A stretch of 64,000 nt of DNA from Actinobaculum sp. 313 (GCF_003073475.1 NZ_CP029033.1:2356001-2420000); one strand, 5' to 3'. Positions 9,066 to 19,221 are shown, numbered from the stretch's first letter. Notes: generated by a model not told the origin, from the sequence alone. Numbers and translations: made by a program.

Positions 9066-11021
9066 ATGTCAACGCCAGTTTTGTCACGCTTTGACCACAT
9101 ACTCTCCCCGATCACAATCGCGGGAATCACCTTCCCCAATCGCATCATCCTCCCGCCTATGGGCACAGAAATGGGCACCGAGGATGGCAAATCCACGGAA
9201 ATAGAAGCCGAGTACTACGGCGCCCGTGCCCGTGGCGGCACCGCACTGACCATGACCGGCATCAATTTCGTACAGTCCGACCTCGAACCAGTTCAGCCCG
9301 GGTTGGCTCGTGCCGATACCGACGAGCACACTGCGGGCCTGAAGGGAATCGCCGACGCCGTTCATGCCGCAGGTGGGCTAGCCGCCCTCCAACTCACACC
9401 CGGATTAGGCCGCAACAATCAGAACTATGACGCCTTCGGCATGGAACCGGTGTCCTCTTCCGACAACACCTACTTCTTCGACCCGACCCGCCGCTGCCGT
9501 CCGCTGACAACCGAAGAGATCAAGTTGATTATTCGTAGAGTTGGCGAGGCTGCACATCGCGGCTACGAGGCCGGATTTGACGTTATCGATATACACGGCC
9601 ACACCGGGTACCTGATTGACCAGTTCATGAGTTCGGTATGGAATCGGCGGACAGATGAGTACGGCGGCAGCGCCGAGAATCGCGCACGTTTCGCCGTCGA
9701 GTGTATCCAGGCCGCCAAGGAAAACGCACCCGGGCGCATCATTTCCTTCCGTATCTCCGTCAACCACCGTTTCGAGGGCGGCCGAACCTGGGAGGAGACC
9801 CAGGATTTGGTACGCGCGCTGGAAGCCGGTGGACTCGACATGATTCTGTGCGACGACGGCTCCTACGAGGCCATGGACTACGTGTTCCCGCCCTACTATT
9901 TGGGGGACGCGCCGATGGTGGAAGCCGCCGCGAGGGTAAAGGACGTCGTGTCCATTCCCGTGGCCGCATGCGGCAATATCACTCCGGAGATCGGCGAAAG
10001 ACTCATTGCCGAAGGTAAGGCGGACCTCATCGCCATCGGTCGCGGCCTTATTGCCGACCCCGACATCGTCCTCAAGCTACGCGAGAACCGACCGGAGGAC
10101 ATTCGCCCCTGCATTCGCTGTAACCAGCTCTGCACGGGCAACGCGTTCTTTGGACAAGCGATCGGCTGTGCGGTCAACCCCGAGGTCGGGCACGAGGCCA
10201 CCCGGGTTATTTCCGAACACATGGCGCGGACCCCCAAGAGAATTGCGGTGGTTGGCGCTGGCCCGGCCGGGCTCGAATTTGCCCGTGTGGCCGGCCTGCG
10301 CGGACACACAGTTGACGTCTACGAGAAGGGCGACGCCGTCGGAGGCGTGCTGCGCCCCGCCGCCACCCCCAACTTCAAACGTGAGCTTTTCAAGATGATC
10401 ACCTGGTGGGAGCACCAACTCGAGCAAATCGACGGCGTAACCCTCCACCTCAGGCACGAGGTCACGGCCGACGATCCCGTGCTCAGCGACGTCGACGAAA
10501 TCGTCGTCGCCGCCGGGTCCCATCCATTCATTCCCGCAGCAGTCGCCATTGCCACTGATGCAACTCCAATTGATGTACTCGATTTCCATCTGGGCGCACC
10601 GGTGGGTGATCGGGTGCTGATTTGTGGCGGCGGACTCTCCGGCGCCGATGCCGCGCTCGAACTCGCCCAGCAGGGGCATGCAGTCACAATCGTCGAGATG
10701 ACCGATGCCATCGCCAGTGACATGCTCATGCTCAACCGCACGAGTCTGCTGCGCGATCTGGCGGTGCACAACGTCGAGGTTCTCACCGGCACCTCGGTGC
10801 AGGAGATCCTGCCAGAGGGTGTTCGAGTAACAGACGCAGCCGGAAGCAGGATCATCCAAGCCGACAGCATCATCACTGCCTTCGGCCTGAAACCCGCCAC
10901 CGAACTCGGAGCGGCGCTGACTGCTAGCGGCGCCACCGTGCACACGGTAGGCGACTGTGTGAACCCCCGCAAGGTCGGAGACGCCATTAATGACGCCTAC
11001 GAACTCGCCTTAGCACTGTAA
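9066..11021 (+). CDS. Old-yellow-enzyme family NADH:flavin oxidoreductase / 2,4-dienoyl-CoA reductase-like
   Basis: 651 residues from ATG 9066 (GAAGGAG upstream). Residues 1-370 form an FMN-binding TIM barrel (NRIILPPMGT, DVIDIHGHTGYLIDQFMS, NRRTDEYGGS). A cysteine cluster CIRCNQLC followed by GCAVNP binds a 4Fe-4S centre. The C-terminal half has two dinucleotide folds (AVVGAGPAGLEFARVAGLRG and ICGGGLSGADAALELA). This is the layout of FadH, trimethylamine dehydrogenase and Bai-type enoate reductases: electrons pass NAD(P)H-FAD-FeS-FMN to an enone. The substrate cannot be read from the sequence. Monocistronic. Confidence 0.9.
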   Translation: MSTPVLSRFDHILSPITIAGITFPNRIILPPMGTEMGTEDGKSTEIEAEYYGARARGGTALTMTGINFVQSDLEPVQPGLARADTDEHTAGLKGIADAVHAAGGLAALQLTPGLGRNNQNYDAFGMEPVSSSDNTYFFDPTRRCRPLTTEEIKLIIRRVGEAAHRGYEAGFDVIDIHGHTGYLIDQFMSSVWNRRTDEYGGSAENRARFAVECIQAAKENAPGRIISFRISVNHRFEGGRTWEETQDLVRALEAGGLDMILCDDGSYEAMDYVFPPYYLGDAPMVEAAARVKDVVSIPVAACGNITPEIGERLIAEGKADLIAIGRGLIADPDIVLKLRENRPEDIRPCIRCNQLCTGNAFFGQAIGCAVNPEVGHEATRVISEHMARTPKRIAVVGAGPAGLEFARVAGLRGHTVDVYEKGDAVGGVLRPAATPNFKRELFKMITWWEHQLEQIDGVTLHLRHEVTADDPVLSDVDEIVVAAGSHPFIPAAVAIATDATPIDVLDFHLGAPVGDRVLICGGGLSGADAALELAQQGHAVTIVEMTDAIASDMLMLNRTSLLRDLAVHNVEVLTGTSVQEILPEGVRVTDAAGSRIIQADSIITAFGLKPATELGAALTASGATVHTVGDCVNPRKVGDAINDAYELALAL

Positions 11022-11238
11022 TCCAGCGGTGAAACCGGCCGAATCGCCGCGATCCTAGGCGCCGGGCCGCGGGTAGTGCGGGCGAACACCCAAAGGCGGT
11101 GGGCACACGTCCAGGCACTACTCGCGGCCGCGGAGCCGCAAAGGGGGCTTTTGCCTGCCCACTCAACCAGCGCCCTCGCGGGCACCTGTGGACACCTGGC
11201 CAGCCAACATCGAAGTCACGGCGGCATAGCGGACATGC

Positions 11239-11244
11239 TAATCT
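11239..11244 (+). promoter_or_regulatory. -10 box, probable leaderless start
   Basis: TAATCT ends 7 nt before the ATG at 11252 and no Shine-Dalgarno sequence lies between, so transcription probably begins at or next to the start codon. Confidence 0.5.
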
Positions 11245-11251
11245 AGCTGCC

Positions 11252-11845
11252 ATGTCGCAAACCCCCGCAGCGCACGACAGCAAATTCATGCAGATGCCTT
11301 TACCCGACGGCACGTTATACCGAATCGTACCCATACCGGTAGGCATTCGAGTCATCCGCTTATGGCTCGAACACGATTGGCCGCTCAGCACCGACCACGC
11401 CCTGCAACTGCGAGATGAACTTGGTTGGGTATCCTCACCGTCGAAAGCGACACTCTTCACCACCAATCACGGCACGGGAGAAAAGGACGCGTCCGCCATC
11501 GCAATCCGCGGCATGGTCGACTCCTTCGCCTTCAACCTATCCTCCCGGATCGCGCTGGAGTTTGAACCGTTGGTCGAAGCGGTGGCGCGATCAGCTTTCG
11601 ACCAGTACGTGGGGGCGCTGAGTGCGTTTTACGGCAAGGGAATCACCGAATGGAACGACGAAGGCGAAGCACGATCCGTCACCTGGCAGCTACCCAGCAC
11701 CGCCACCGTGCAAATCGGTAAGTCTGGCTGGCTTCTTCGCGTCAATATCGACTCCCCCAACGCCGTCGCTGCGGCGGCAGCCGAGGCAGAGTACTTCGAG
11801 ATATTCGACGAGAACGACGACGAGCTTCCCGAGGATGAGTGGTGA
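11252..11845 (+). CDS. Hypothetical acidic protein (possibly DUF6301-like)
   Basis: 197 residues, soluble, no signal peptide. The N-terminal segment HDWPLSTDHALQLRDELGW resembles a family of small actinobacterial proteins I associate with DUF6301, but that link is from memory and weak. The C-terminus is strongly acidic (EYFEIFDENDDELPEDEW). The ATG at 11252 was chosen because a -10 box sits 7 nt upstream; the longer open frame from 11099 lacks support. No operon partner. Confidence 0.65.
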   Translation: MSQTPAAHDSKFMQMPLPDGTLYRIVPIPVGIRVIRLWLEHDWPLSTDHALQLRDELGWVSSPSKATLFTTNHGTGEKDASAIAIRGMVDSFAFNLSSRIALEFEPLVEAVARSAFDQYVGALSAFYGKGITEWNDEGEARSVTWQLPSTATVQIGKSGWLLRVNIDSPNAVAAAAAEAEYFEIFDENDDELPEDEW

Positions 11846-12274
11846 TCCTCGGCTCGTCGGGCACGCCGCATCATCCCAGGTTTGGGGACTGTTGGCCAGG
11901 GATGTTCACGACGAGGTCAGCAGCCTTCAACACCATATTTCACCCCGCCAATCCAGTAAGGTGTCCAGCGCGCGGACACTGCTTAGTGCACGGGCGCTGC
12001 TTAGCGCGCATGGCAAGCTGCCATCCATGCTTATCGGTTTTGGCACCCTTACTAAGCAGCTCCCGAAACCACTCAACCAGTTACGACACCCACGTCCGGG
12101 CAGTTCCCACAGATCATTGATCCTTTGCGGTAGCTAGTTGTTGTGCCGAAATACCCGGGCCCACCGCCCGCCAGAAGGCAGTGGTGGACCCGCGGTTTGA
12201 ATCTCAGTTTGTCGGCAATTCTGCCGCCCACACGGCGGCGTGGTTTCCTACGCCAGAACACCGACGCGAGGCAC
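11846..12274. other. 429-bp intergenic region between convergent genes
   Basis: Lies between the 3' ends of two convergent genes. GTGTCC-AGCGCGC-GGACAC near 11959 and GCCGCC-CACAC-GGCGGC near 12224 can form small hairpins; neither has a clear T-run. No credible ORF. Confidence 0.45.
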
Positions 12275-12730
12275 CTACTTCGTCGCGGATCGAAGCATCC
12301 AGGCCTGCTTCTCCAGACCTGCTGCCACACCGATCAACAGATCGTTAGAGAGATGGTCCACCTCGTCGACATCGTCGAGGGTGGCCTTGATCCGGTCGGA
12401 TACGCCAAGCAGCATTTCCTCGAACTGCTCGTACACATCATCAACGCTGAGCACGCCGGCATCAAACTGCTTCACACCGGACTGTGCGGAGACAATCGCG
12501 GCGCGAGCATCGGGGGTTCCGCCAATGGCGGCAAGACGCTCTGCCACCTCATCGGAATCATCGCGCACCTGCTCCACGATCTCATCCAATGCAAGGTGCA
12601 ACGCGCGGAAACGCGAACCTTGGATGTTCCAATGAGCCTGCTTGCCCAGCAGGGCCAGATCAGTAAGGTCAACCAGGGCCTGCTGAAGGGCCTTCTCTAC
12701 CGTGTTGGACTTGGAAGTGTTCTGCGCCAT
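12275..12730 (-). CDS. dps: Dps-family ferritin-like protein
   Basis: 151 residues from ATG 12730 (AAAGGAG upstream). Ferroxidase-site pattern is visible: KQAHWNIQGSRFRALHLALD followed by VRDDSDEVAERLAAIGGTPD, spanning about residues 30-75. Dps forms dodecamers that oxidise and store iron using peroxide and can bind DNA. The C-terminus is short, without a long lysine tail. A 25-bp inverted repeat upstream is a likely operator. Confidence 0.93.
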   Translation of the reverse strand: MAQNTSKSNTVEKALQQALVDLTDLALLGKQAHWNIQGSRFRALHLALDEIVEQVRDDSDEVAERLAAIGGTPDARAAIVSAQSGVKQFDAGVLSVDDVYEQFEEMLLGVSDRIKATLDDVDEVDHLSNDLLIGVAAGLEKQAWMLRSATK

Positions 12731-12793
12731 CTCTTCTGCTCCTTTCCGGACGGTCTCCCGGGTGTTCCGGTACATGCTAACCGCCAGCCCTTT

Positions 12794-12818
12794 ATGGACT
12801 AATTCCAATATAGTCCAT
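12794..12818. promoter_or_regulatory. Inverted repeat upstream of dps, candidate operator
   Basis: ATGGACTA - 9 bp - TAGTCCAT, perfect in both 8-bp arms, 64-88 bp upstream of the dps start and within the only A/T-rich part of the gap. The 25-bp span suits a dimeric regulator. The sequence does not match the DtxR/IdeR consensus I know, so the regulator is unidentified. Confidence 0.55.
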
Positions 12819-12851
12819 CTCGCGGAGAATTCGAGAGGCCTTCACTATGAG

Positions 12852-14741
12852 CTAAGACCTATCGGCGCGGATGAACCACGCGGGCTGGTACGGTGCGATA
12901 TCGATGGTCGCCGGGCGCAGATCGTAGCTGTTATTGCCGATAAGCTCCTGTGCGTCGTATCCCAACCGGTACGTCAGTACCCCGTGATGCAGGCGAACGG
13001 TCTGGTTCGAGAAGTTGTAGACTTCCACCAGCGTGCCCAACGGATGCAAACGCTCAAAGATCAGCAGGCGCGAATCGGGACTCTCCACAACCTCACTGGG
13101 AATGGAGGCATGCAGCTGCGGCGTCTTTACGCGCACATCAATCAGATGGCGGATGCCTTCATTGATCCTCCGCGCGGGATGTAAGGGCTCATTCGGCAGT
13201 TTATCGACCATATCCCAGTCCATGAAGGGGCGATGCGCCCAGCGGTTATCCTCGGCATGGGCAGGATCACGAGCGTAGTCCATATCGTTGAGAAGCCCGA
13301 TTTCGTCACCCATATACAGCAGCGGCACACCGCCGTACCCGAACATGACTGCATGCATGAGGATAATGCGGGCTATCGCCGCATCAATACCCTTGCCATC
13401 ATTTCGCTCCAAAGCGATTTCGAGACCTGCCAGGCTAGCGCAACTGCCACTGATACGTCGATCCCCTGTTGCCTGATTCGCTTGGAACACCAAGCCGCGC
13501 GCGAAGGAATCGGGAAACTCTCCCGAATAGAAATCCGAAAGAAACGCCCGGTGATCGAAACCAGACACGCCGACCGCCGCGGCGTCGGCGTCGGAGATTG
13601 CCCAGCCGATATCGTCATGGCACCGCACGTAGGTGGCCCATGTAGCCGACGGCGGCTTCGACGGCATCGCCGCGAGCGCCGCCTGCGCCATATCGGCCTC
13701 CCCGGTTGCCACACAGTTCCACAACTGCACCATCAGCTCGTTGTGGTAGGCCATGTCGGAAACCAAACCGTAGTGTTCCCCACGTCCCAGGTAGGCCATC
13801 AGATCCTCCGGAGCCACAATCGCCTCGGCCTTGAAGGCCACCGCAGGCGCGGCAATCCGCAGGCAGGCACGCATCGCCTGGGTCAGATCATGCACCTCCG
13901 GCTGGTTCTGCGAGGTTGTCCCCAGCCGCTTCCAGGTGAAGGCGATGGCATCGAGCCGGAAGACTTCCACGCCCTTATTCGCCAGCCAGCAGATGAGGTC
14001 AACAAACTCGCAAAGGACGTCCGGGTTGGCCCAGTTCAGGTCCCACTGGTAATCATTGAACGTGGTCCACACCCACGCCGCGGCGTCGTCGTTCCACGTA
14101 AAGTTGCCGGGGGCGAAGTCGGGGAAGATTTCCGGCAAAGTCTTCTCGTACTCATCGGGAACCTTCCTGTCCGGGAACATGAGGAAGTAGTCGCGGTACT
14201 TCTGCTCCCCGGCTCGAGCGCATTGCGCCCACTCATGTTCCTTCGCCACATGGTTGAGCACGAGATCCATTTCCAGACTGATCCGATGCTCCCGCAACAC
14301 CGTGGCAAGTTCTTCCAGATCGTCCATCGTGCCTAGGTCAGGGCGAACACTGCGGTAGTCCTGCACCGCATAGCCGCCGTCGTTCGCGCCTTCTCGCGGA
14401 CGGAGGAAGGGCATAACATGCAGATAACGCACGCCGAGATCGGTCAAGTAGTCGACTCGATCGGCGATGCCTGCCAGATTCCCAGCGAAGCGATCAGCGT
14501 AGCACACGTAGCCGATCATCTCCGGAAGTTGTAGCCAATCTGGACGCAGCAGGCGTTCTTCATCGAGGCGCCGCAACTCTGGGCTACGCGCCTTGAACGC
14601 AGCGAGAAGCAGCGCACATAGCCGCTCCTCGACTTCACGTTCGCGTCCCGGATACAGGTGTGTAAGCGCCGCGCGGATCTGCGGCGAATAGCGCTCCCAC
14701 CGCAGTTCGAAACTCTGGCGGCCTGCTGCGTCCAGTGGCAT
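12852..14741 (-). CDS. Amylosucrase (GH13)
   Basis: 629 residues from ATG 14741 (GGAGGA upstream). Diagnostic amylosucrase motifs: nucleophile region [11 protein letters not shown], acid/base [11 protein letters not shown], transition-state region [10 protein letters not shown], and the long N-terminal helical domain before the barrel. The enzyme uses sucrose to build an alpha-1,4-glucan and releases fructose. It is the last gene of a minus-strand unit SRPBCC - MFS sucrose-type transporter - Usp - amylosucrase with very short spacers, which suggests sucrose import and polymerisation. Trehalose synthase and sucrose hydrolase are related alternatives, but the SHDDIGW-type motif favours amylosucrase. 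Confidence 0.88.
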   Translation of the reverse strand: MPLDAAGRQSFELRWERYSPQIRAALTHLYPGREREVEERLCALLLAAFKARSPELRRLDEERLLRPDWLQLPEMIGYVCYADRFAGNLAGIADRVDYLTDLGVRYLHVMPFLRPREGANDGGYAVQDYRSVRPDLGTMDDLEELATVLREHRISLEMDLVLNHVAKEHEWAQCARAGEQKYRDYFLMFPDRKVPDEYEKTLPEIFPDFAPGNFTWNDDAAAWVWTTFNDYQWDLNWANPDVLCEFVDLICWLANKGVEVFRLDAIAFTWKRLGTTSQNQPEVHDLTQAMRACLRIAAPAVAFKAEAIVAPEDLMAYLGRGEHYGLVSDMAYHNELMVQLWNCVATGEADMAQAALAAMPSKPPSATWATYVRCHDDIGWAISDADAAAVGVSGFDHRAFLSDFYSGEFPDSFARGLVFQANQATGDRRISGSCASLAGLEIALERNDGKGIDAAIARIILMHAVMFGYGGVPLLYMGDEIGLLNDMDYARDPAHAEDNRWAHRPFMDWDMVDKLPNEPLHPARRINEGIRHLIDVRVKTPQLHASIPSEVVESPDSRLLIFERLHPLGTLVEVYNFSNQTVRLHHGVLTYRLGYDAQELIGNNSYDLRPATIDIAPYQPAWFIRADRS

Positions 14742-14743
14742 TG

Positions 14744-15267
14744 TTATTCCTCCGTGGAGTCGTTTTCGATCATGACGTCCTCCGCCACGTTCGGTTCCGG
14801 AGCACCGGGAGCCGGGCGGACAACAAGCACATCGCAATGTGCGCGCCGGACAACCTCTGAGGCAACGGTACCGAGAAGCCGCCCACAATCGAAGTGTCCC
14901 TAATAGCTCCGATCACGATGGCATCGACCAGGAACTGCTTACCGGTCTCAAGCAGCGCAGCTGCGGGCTCCGCATCCATCAAAATGGCCGCCGAAACGTG
15001 CGCGCCCTGCCGCTCCGCAATGGACATCGCCTCATCCAAGGCCTGACTGGCGGACGCCTTTCCAGGCACCTGGCCCAGCTTCACCGACTGCGCCGGAACG
15101 GAACTCAAAGTGGCTTCCTCGCGTGCCGTCATCGTGGTGTAGGCACATACGATGATCAACTCCGCACTCTCGGTGTCCGCCAGCGTTGCGGCACGCGCTA
15201 CCGTGGGGCCGGCCAGGGAACTGCCATCGGTTCCCACGAGGATCTTGTTATACCGTTTAATCGTCAT
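14744..15267 (-). CDS. Universal stress protein, apparent frameshift near C-terminus
   Basis: From ATG 15267 the frame reads a normal UspA fold: [20 protein letters not shown], then [10 protein letters not shown]. It then leaves frame near 14873-14880. Restoring one base there gives [20 protein letters not shown], then VVRPAPG, the canonical Usp ATP-binding end, and a 174-residue protein stopping at 14744, 2 nt before amylosucrase. Uncorrected, it would run to 14770 with an atypical tail. Spacing to the upstream transporter is 4 bp. Usp proteins bind ATP and act in stress adaptation. The shift is probably a sequence error but could be real. Confidence 0.75.
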
Positions 15268-15271
15268 GATC

Positions 15272-16660
15272 TCACTCGCCTTCCTGCACGGAGGGGCCAG
15301 CAACCTTCGGAGGAGCTGTCACATCGTCCTGATCGCGGACAATCGGCGGCTCCTTGATCCACGTCATGGCAATGGCCGCCAGAGCGAGTAAGATTGCAGC
15401 AAAGGTAATGGCGTTGCTTGGATTACTCCCCAGAATATGCTTGTACACCCAACCGAAGGTCAGGGTTTGGATGAGCTGCGGGATTACGATCATCATGTTA
15501 ATGATGCCCATGTACACGCCATAACGAGACGATGGCACCATGCGCACGGCCATAATGTATGGCACACCCATAATGGACGCCCAGGCGATGCCCAGTCCAA
15601 TGATCGGTATGAAAAGCAGGAACTTGTTCGTGATGTGTGGGAAGACAAGCAGACCGGCAGTGGCGCACAGCAGGCAGAAGATGTGCACCCACTTCGCTCC
15701 CCGCTTCTTGGCCAGTGCGACAAGCGAGAATGCCACCGTGAAGGTCACCACGTTGTAGAAGCCATTGATCAGACCTGTCCAACCAACCGCAGATTCGTAG
15801 GCATCCGACGACGCATCAGTGGTGCCAAACGCCGACTTCGCCACCGACAGGGAAACATACTGCCAGTAGACGTTCATGGCGTACCACTGGAACAGATAGA
15901 CCAAAGCCAACTTGCGTAGCTGCTTCGGCATCTCAACGATTGCGGTCCAAATGCCATGAACGGCGCCAAAATGCTCCTTCGACTTCTTTGCCCGCATGCG
16001 CTGCAGTTCTTCCGGCGTCGGTGGAATCTCCGGAGTCGACAGCACCGACACGAGTACCGTGCCAATCGAACACACCGATCCGAGCATAAAGGAGCCAAAC
16101 ACCCAGTAAGGCAATCCGGCGGCAGTTGCCCCGTCAAGGAGGCGCCGGAAGAAGAACAGCGAAACATTCGCGAGGGTAATGCCAAGGCCCGTGAAGAAGC
16201 TCTGCGCGAGGAAACCCTTCGCTGTCTGGCTGGGCGGAAGCTTATCGGCAATGAAGGCACGGTAGGGCTCCATAGCCGTGTTGTTCGATGCGTCGAGCAA
16301 CCAAAGCAACAACACTGCCATCCACAACGCGGATACAAAAGGGAAGAGGAAGAGGCAGATTGCGCAGCCAGTAGCACCGATCAGGAAGAACGGCTTACGC
16401 CGCCCCCATTTCTCCGACCATGTCCGATCTGACAAGGCTCCGATCAACGGTTGGATGAACAGACCGGTAATAGGACCGGCCATATTCAAGAGGGGTAGGC
16501 TCTCCGGATCGGCGCCCAAGAAGGTATAGATCGGATTAATGGCAGTCTGCTGCATACCGAACGAGTACTGGATTCCGAAGAATCAAAAGTTCATCAGCAG
16601 AATCTGCTTCATCGTCATCATCGGCTTTCGCCTAACGACAGTGGTAGATTGTGCGCTCAC
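15272..16660 (-). pseudogene. Sucrose-type MFS transporter interrupted by in-frame TGA
   Basis: The frame begins at GTG 16660, overlapping the stop of the SRPBCC gene (GTGA). It reads MSAQSTTVV...KQILLMNF and hits TGA at 16585-16583, then continues FFGIQYSFGMQQTAINP through a complete 12-TM carrier to 15272. Relatives have glycine at the stop (MNFGFFGIQ), so a single G-to-T change (GGA to TGA) explains it; an indel does not. The GALSDRTWSEKWGRRKP loop is typical of the sucrose/SLC45-like group. Translation could restart at the Met at 16555, losing the first helix. Genetic context with amylosucrase supports sucrose or an alpha-glucoside as substrate (inference). Confidence 0.8.
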
Positions 16661-17136
16661 TTCTTAGTCTCCTCTTGTGCTTGTGCGTCCAGGTACTCCT
16701 GGAGATGGTCGAGGATGGATTCCCATCCATCGGAATAGTCCACTGCCGCCTCTTCGGTATACGGGCCTTGCACGATCCGCAGTAAGTTCTTCTCCCGGCC
16801 GAGGCGTGTGAATTCCACGCGCAATTCGACCGGCTTGGACGGATCAATACCTTCAATGCCGCTGATACGCTGCCGCGTGACAAGCACATCGGGGTAGAAG
16901 ACTTCCGTGTAAACGCCGTCTACCACCCAGATTCGGGTGGGATCGTCGTCGCGCACCTTCGTATGACGCAGCCGACCACCCAGCTGCGGGTCAAGTTCGA
17001 CCGACTCGGGCACAACATGCCAACCGTCCGGGGCGAACCATTGAGCGAGAGCGGCGGGTTCAGTGAAAGCGCGGAAGAGGACGCCGCGCGGCACACTGAA
17101 CTCTCTCTCGACCTCGAGGATTGTATCGGGTTCCAT
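16657..17136 (-). CDS. SRPBCC / AHSA1-domain protein
   Basis: 159 residues from ATG 17136 (GGAG 7 nt upstream). The pattern EREFSVPRGVLFRAFTEPAALAQWF followed by GGRLR and a C-terminal GWESILDHLQEYL helix is that of Aha1-type START-like domains, which bind hydrophobic ligands. First gene of the amylosucrase unit, overlapping the transporter start by 4 bp (GTGA). Function in sugar metabolism unclear. Confidence 0.85.
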   Translation of the reverse strand: MEPDTILEVEREFSVPRGVLFRAFTEPAALAQWFAPDGWHVVPESVELDPQLGGRLRHTKVRDDDPTRIWVVDGVYTEVFYPDVLVTRQRISGIEGIDPSKPVELRVEFTRLGREKNLLRIVQGPYTEEAAVDYSDGWESILDHLQEYLDAQAQEETKK

Positions 17137-17492
17137 CTCGATTCTCCGTTGCATCGACCTTTGCAGAATCGCAATTGCTTCGCCGAGAAGAACCGGAGGT
17201 CCTTCGCCGACGCCGTGGAATCCACAAGCCCCTCCGCTCGCACTATTGCGAGCGAGAAGGCTCCGTGGGGAATCCAACACCGATAGCATAGACCCGGATG
17301 ACTCCAGAACAAACACGTTTAAAGAATGAAACTGGCCGTCACGCGCGGCACATCCGCCGAAAGCGGCGGCGCGATGCCGTTCGCAACCTCTATGAGAATT
17401 TCCGGCAGGCGTCTTACCATTCGGACTCGGTCACAAATCGGGAACGCCACCACGCACCTGCGGAGGTGACGAGCAGAAGTAAGAACCGCCAG
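17137..17492. other. 356-bp intergenic region
   Basis: Upstream of the amylosucrase unit and downstream of the EamA gene. It should hold the promoter of the four-gene unit, but I see no clear -10/-35 pair, repeat or ORF with coding character. Confidence 0.4.
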
Positions 17493-18446
17493 TTAGGACG
17501 ATTCCGGTACTTGAGGCGACGTCGCCAACGCCACCGCTGCCGAAATCGCTATCAACCCAAGGACCTCCGCAGCGTTTGGCACCTGCCGAAGCACGACGAG
17601 CCCCACAAGCAGGCTGGTGGCAGGCAGAAGAGAACTCAACAGCGCGAAGGTGGAGGCACGCAATGAACGCATGACAATCTGGTCAACGCCATAGGGCAGA
17701 ACCGAGGAGAGAGCGGCAACGGCCAGCATCAGCACCAGTGAACGCAGGTTTGTTGCAATTGGCGCGAAGTCGCCCACACCAAGGGGGGCATAGACGAGCG
17801 CGGCCACGGTCATGGCCCATGCCAAGGAGTCAAGACCCCGCCCTCCAACCGCCACTCGGCGGCCAAGCCAAATGTAGAGAGCCCAGAAGGCACCCGCGGC
17901 GAGCGCCGCCGTCACACCCGCTGCGACGTCGGCATCGCCAAGGTCAACTCCTGCCCAGGAGATCAGGAAAACACCGCCTATGGCGAGCGCGGCGCCGAGT
18001 CGGGTCTTCCATCCTCGCCCGGTGGCAACTGCCAGTACCACCGGACCGAGGTATTCGAGCGACACCGCAGTGCCGAGGGGAATCCGGTCGATCGCCAGGT
18101 AGAAAGTAAGGTTCATCGCCCCAAGCGCCAGACCGAAAATGGCAGCCGCACCCAACACCCGCCAACTGAAGTCTTCGTTGGAGTCACGCGGAAGAGTTCG
18201 CCTCCACAGCAATAGCAAAATCGCCGCACCGGCAATTCTGCCCCACCCCACCGCCAAGGCAGGAGCCGCCGCGAAAAGACCGACCGCCAGCGATGCCCCG
18301 ACATACTGCGAAATACCCGCTCCCAGCAGCAGCGCTGGAGCCCAACGATTGCGCCGCAACGCAGCGGGTTGTTCCCGTTGTTCCCAGCCGCTTACGTGGC
18401 GCTTCTGGCGTTTCCCTCCCCCTGCACCGCGCTCAGCCACGTGCAA
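17493..18446 (-). CDS. EamA/RhtA-family permease
   Basis: 317 residues with about ten hydrophobic segments in two EamA repeats after a basic N-terminus of about 30 residues. Features such as ALGAMNLTFYLAIDRIPLGTAVSLEYLGPV in repeat one are typical of the RhtA (threonine/homoserine exporter) branch of drug/metabolite transporters. The substrate is unknown. The start overlaps the end of the EEP gene by 14 bp, so they are likely co-transcribed; a later start is possible. Confidence 0.85.
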   Translation of the reverse strand: MHVAERGAGGGKRQKRHVSGWEQREQPAALRRNRWAPALLLGAGISQYVGASLAVGLFAAAPALAVGWGRIAGAAILLLLWRRTLPRDSNEDFSWRVLGAAAIFGLALGAMNLTFYLAIDRIPLGTAVSLEYLGPVVLAVATGRGWKTRLGAALAIGGVFLISWAGVDLGDADVAAGVTAALAAGAFWALYIWLGRRVAVGGRGLDSLAWAMTVAALVYAPLGVGDFAPIATNLRSLVLMLAVAALSSVLPYGVDQIVMRSLRASTFALLSSLLPATSLLVGLVVLRQVPNAAEVLGLIAISAAVALATSPQVPESS

Positions 18447-19221
18447 CCTCCGTCAGAAGTGCCCGGTGATCGGAAATCGGAAGATGCACAACAGAAGATT
18501 CGGCACAGGAGACGAGATTCTGGCCGAGAATATGGTCGATTTGGGTGCGCGGTGAGGCTGCCGGGAAGGTCGCTCCCTGTGCCAGCACGGTGAACGACGA
18601 TTCGCGCCGCACCTTCTCCAGGCTCATGTTGAGATCACCGAGAAGTAAGCGCGGCGCGCTCGCTACGCCGGCGTGGCGAGCAATGCCCGCAAGCCGGTTC
18701 TCGAGCCATACGAGTTCCCGCGAGTTTAAACGCGCATCGGCAGCCAGATGGGTGGCACACACAAGGAGCGGCCCACCGTCCATATTGAGGATCACGACGA
18801 CGGCGCGGCGCTGTTCCTCCACGCGCAGATAACGACCCGCAATCCCCCGCCTACCGGTTCTATCTCGGCGTACCGGAGACTTCCATGAAGGCAATCGCAG
18901 CGACTTACAGAACATCGGCGGTTCACGGGTGGCAAGCACGACGCCGTAACCGTGTTCCTGGCGCCGTGCCACCCGATAGATCATGTCGGTTGGGGCGCGT
19001 CGGGCCGCTGCGAACTGCATCCAGGCCATCCCTGCCACATCGGTAATCACCCGCAGAGGTGGCCGCGATTGGCCGCGCGGCATCGAGACCTCCTGAAGAG
19101 CTAGGATGTCCAAACGCTCGGCGGCCAGTCGATCTGCTGTCTGGCGTATCGCCTCATCCACCTTGAGCGGAGTACTCGGCGTGCCACTTTGCAGGTTAAA
19201 GGTTCCAACCCGTAGACCCAT
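18433..19221 (-). CDS. Endonuclease/exonuclease/phosphatase family protein
   Basis: 262 residues. EEP fold motifs in order: GTFNLQSG (metal/Asn site), LQEV, CATHLAAD, GDLNMS, QIDHILG and ISDHRALL with the terminal catalytic His. Members cleave phosphodiesters in DNA, lipids or inositol phosphates. No signal peptide is evident, so it is probably cytosolic. Upstream partner of the EamA permease. Confidence 0.87.
   Translation of the reverse strand: MGLRVGTFNLQSGTPSTPLKVDEAIRQTADRLAAERLDILALQEVSMPRGQSRPPLRVITDVAGMAWMQFAAARRAPTDMIYRVARRQEHGYGVVLATREPPMFCKSLRLPSWKSPVRRDRTGRRGIAGRYLRVEEQRRAVVVILNMDGGPLLVCATHLAADARLNSRELVWLENRLAGIARHAGVASAPRLLLGDLNMSLEKVRRESSFTVLAQGATFPAASPRTQIDHILGQNLVSCAESSVVHLPISDHRALLTEVARG

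Noticed and set aside
10077-10943. Long antisense ORF inside the oxidoreductase gene
   Set aside because: Shadow of a strongly supported gene on the other strand, typical of high-GC DNA.
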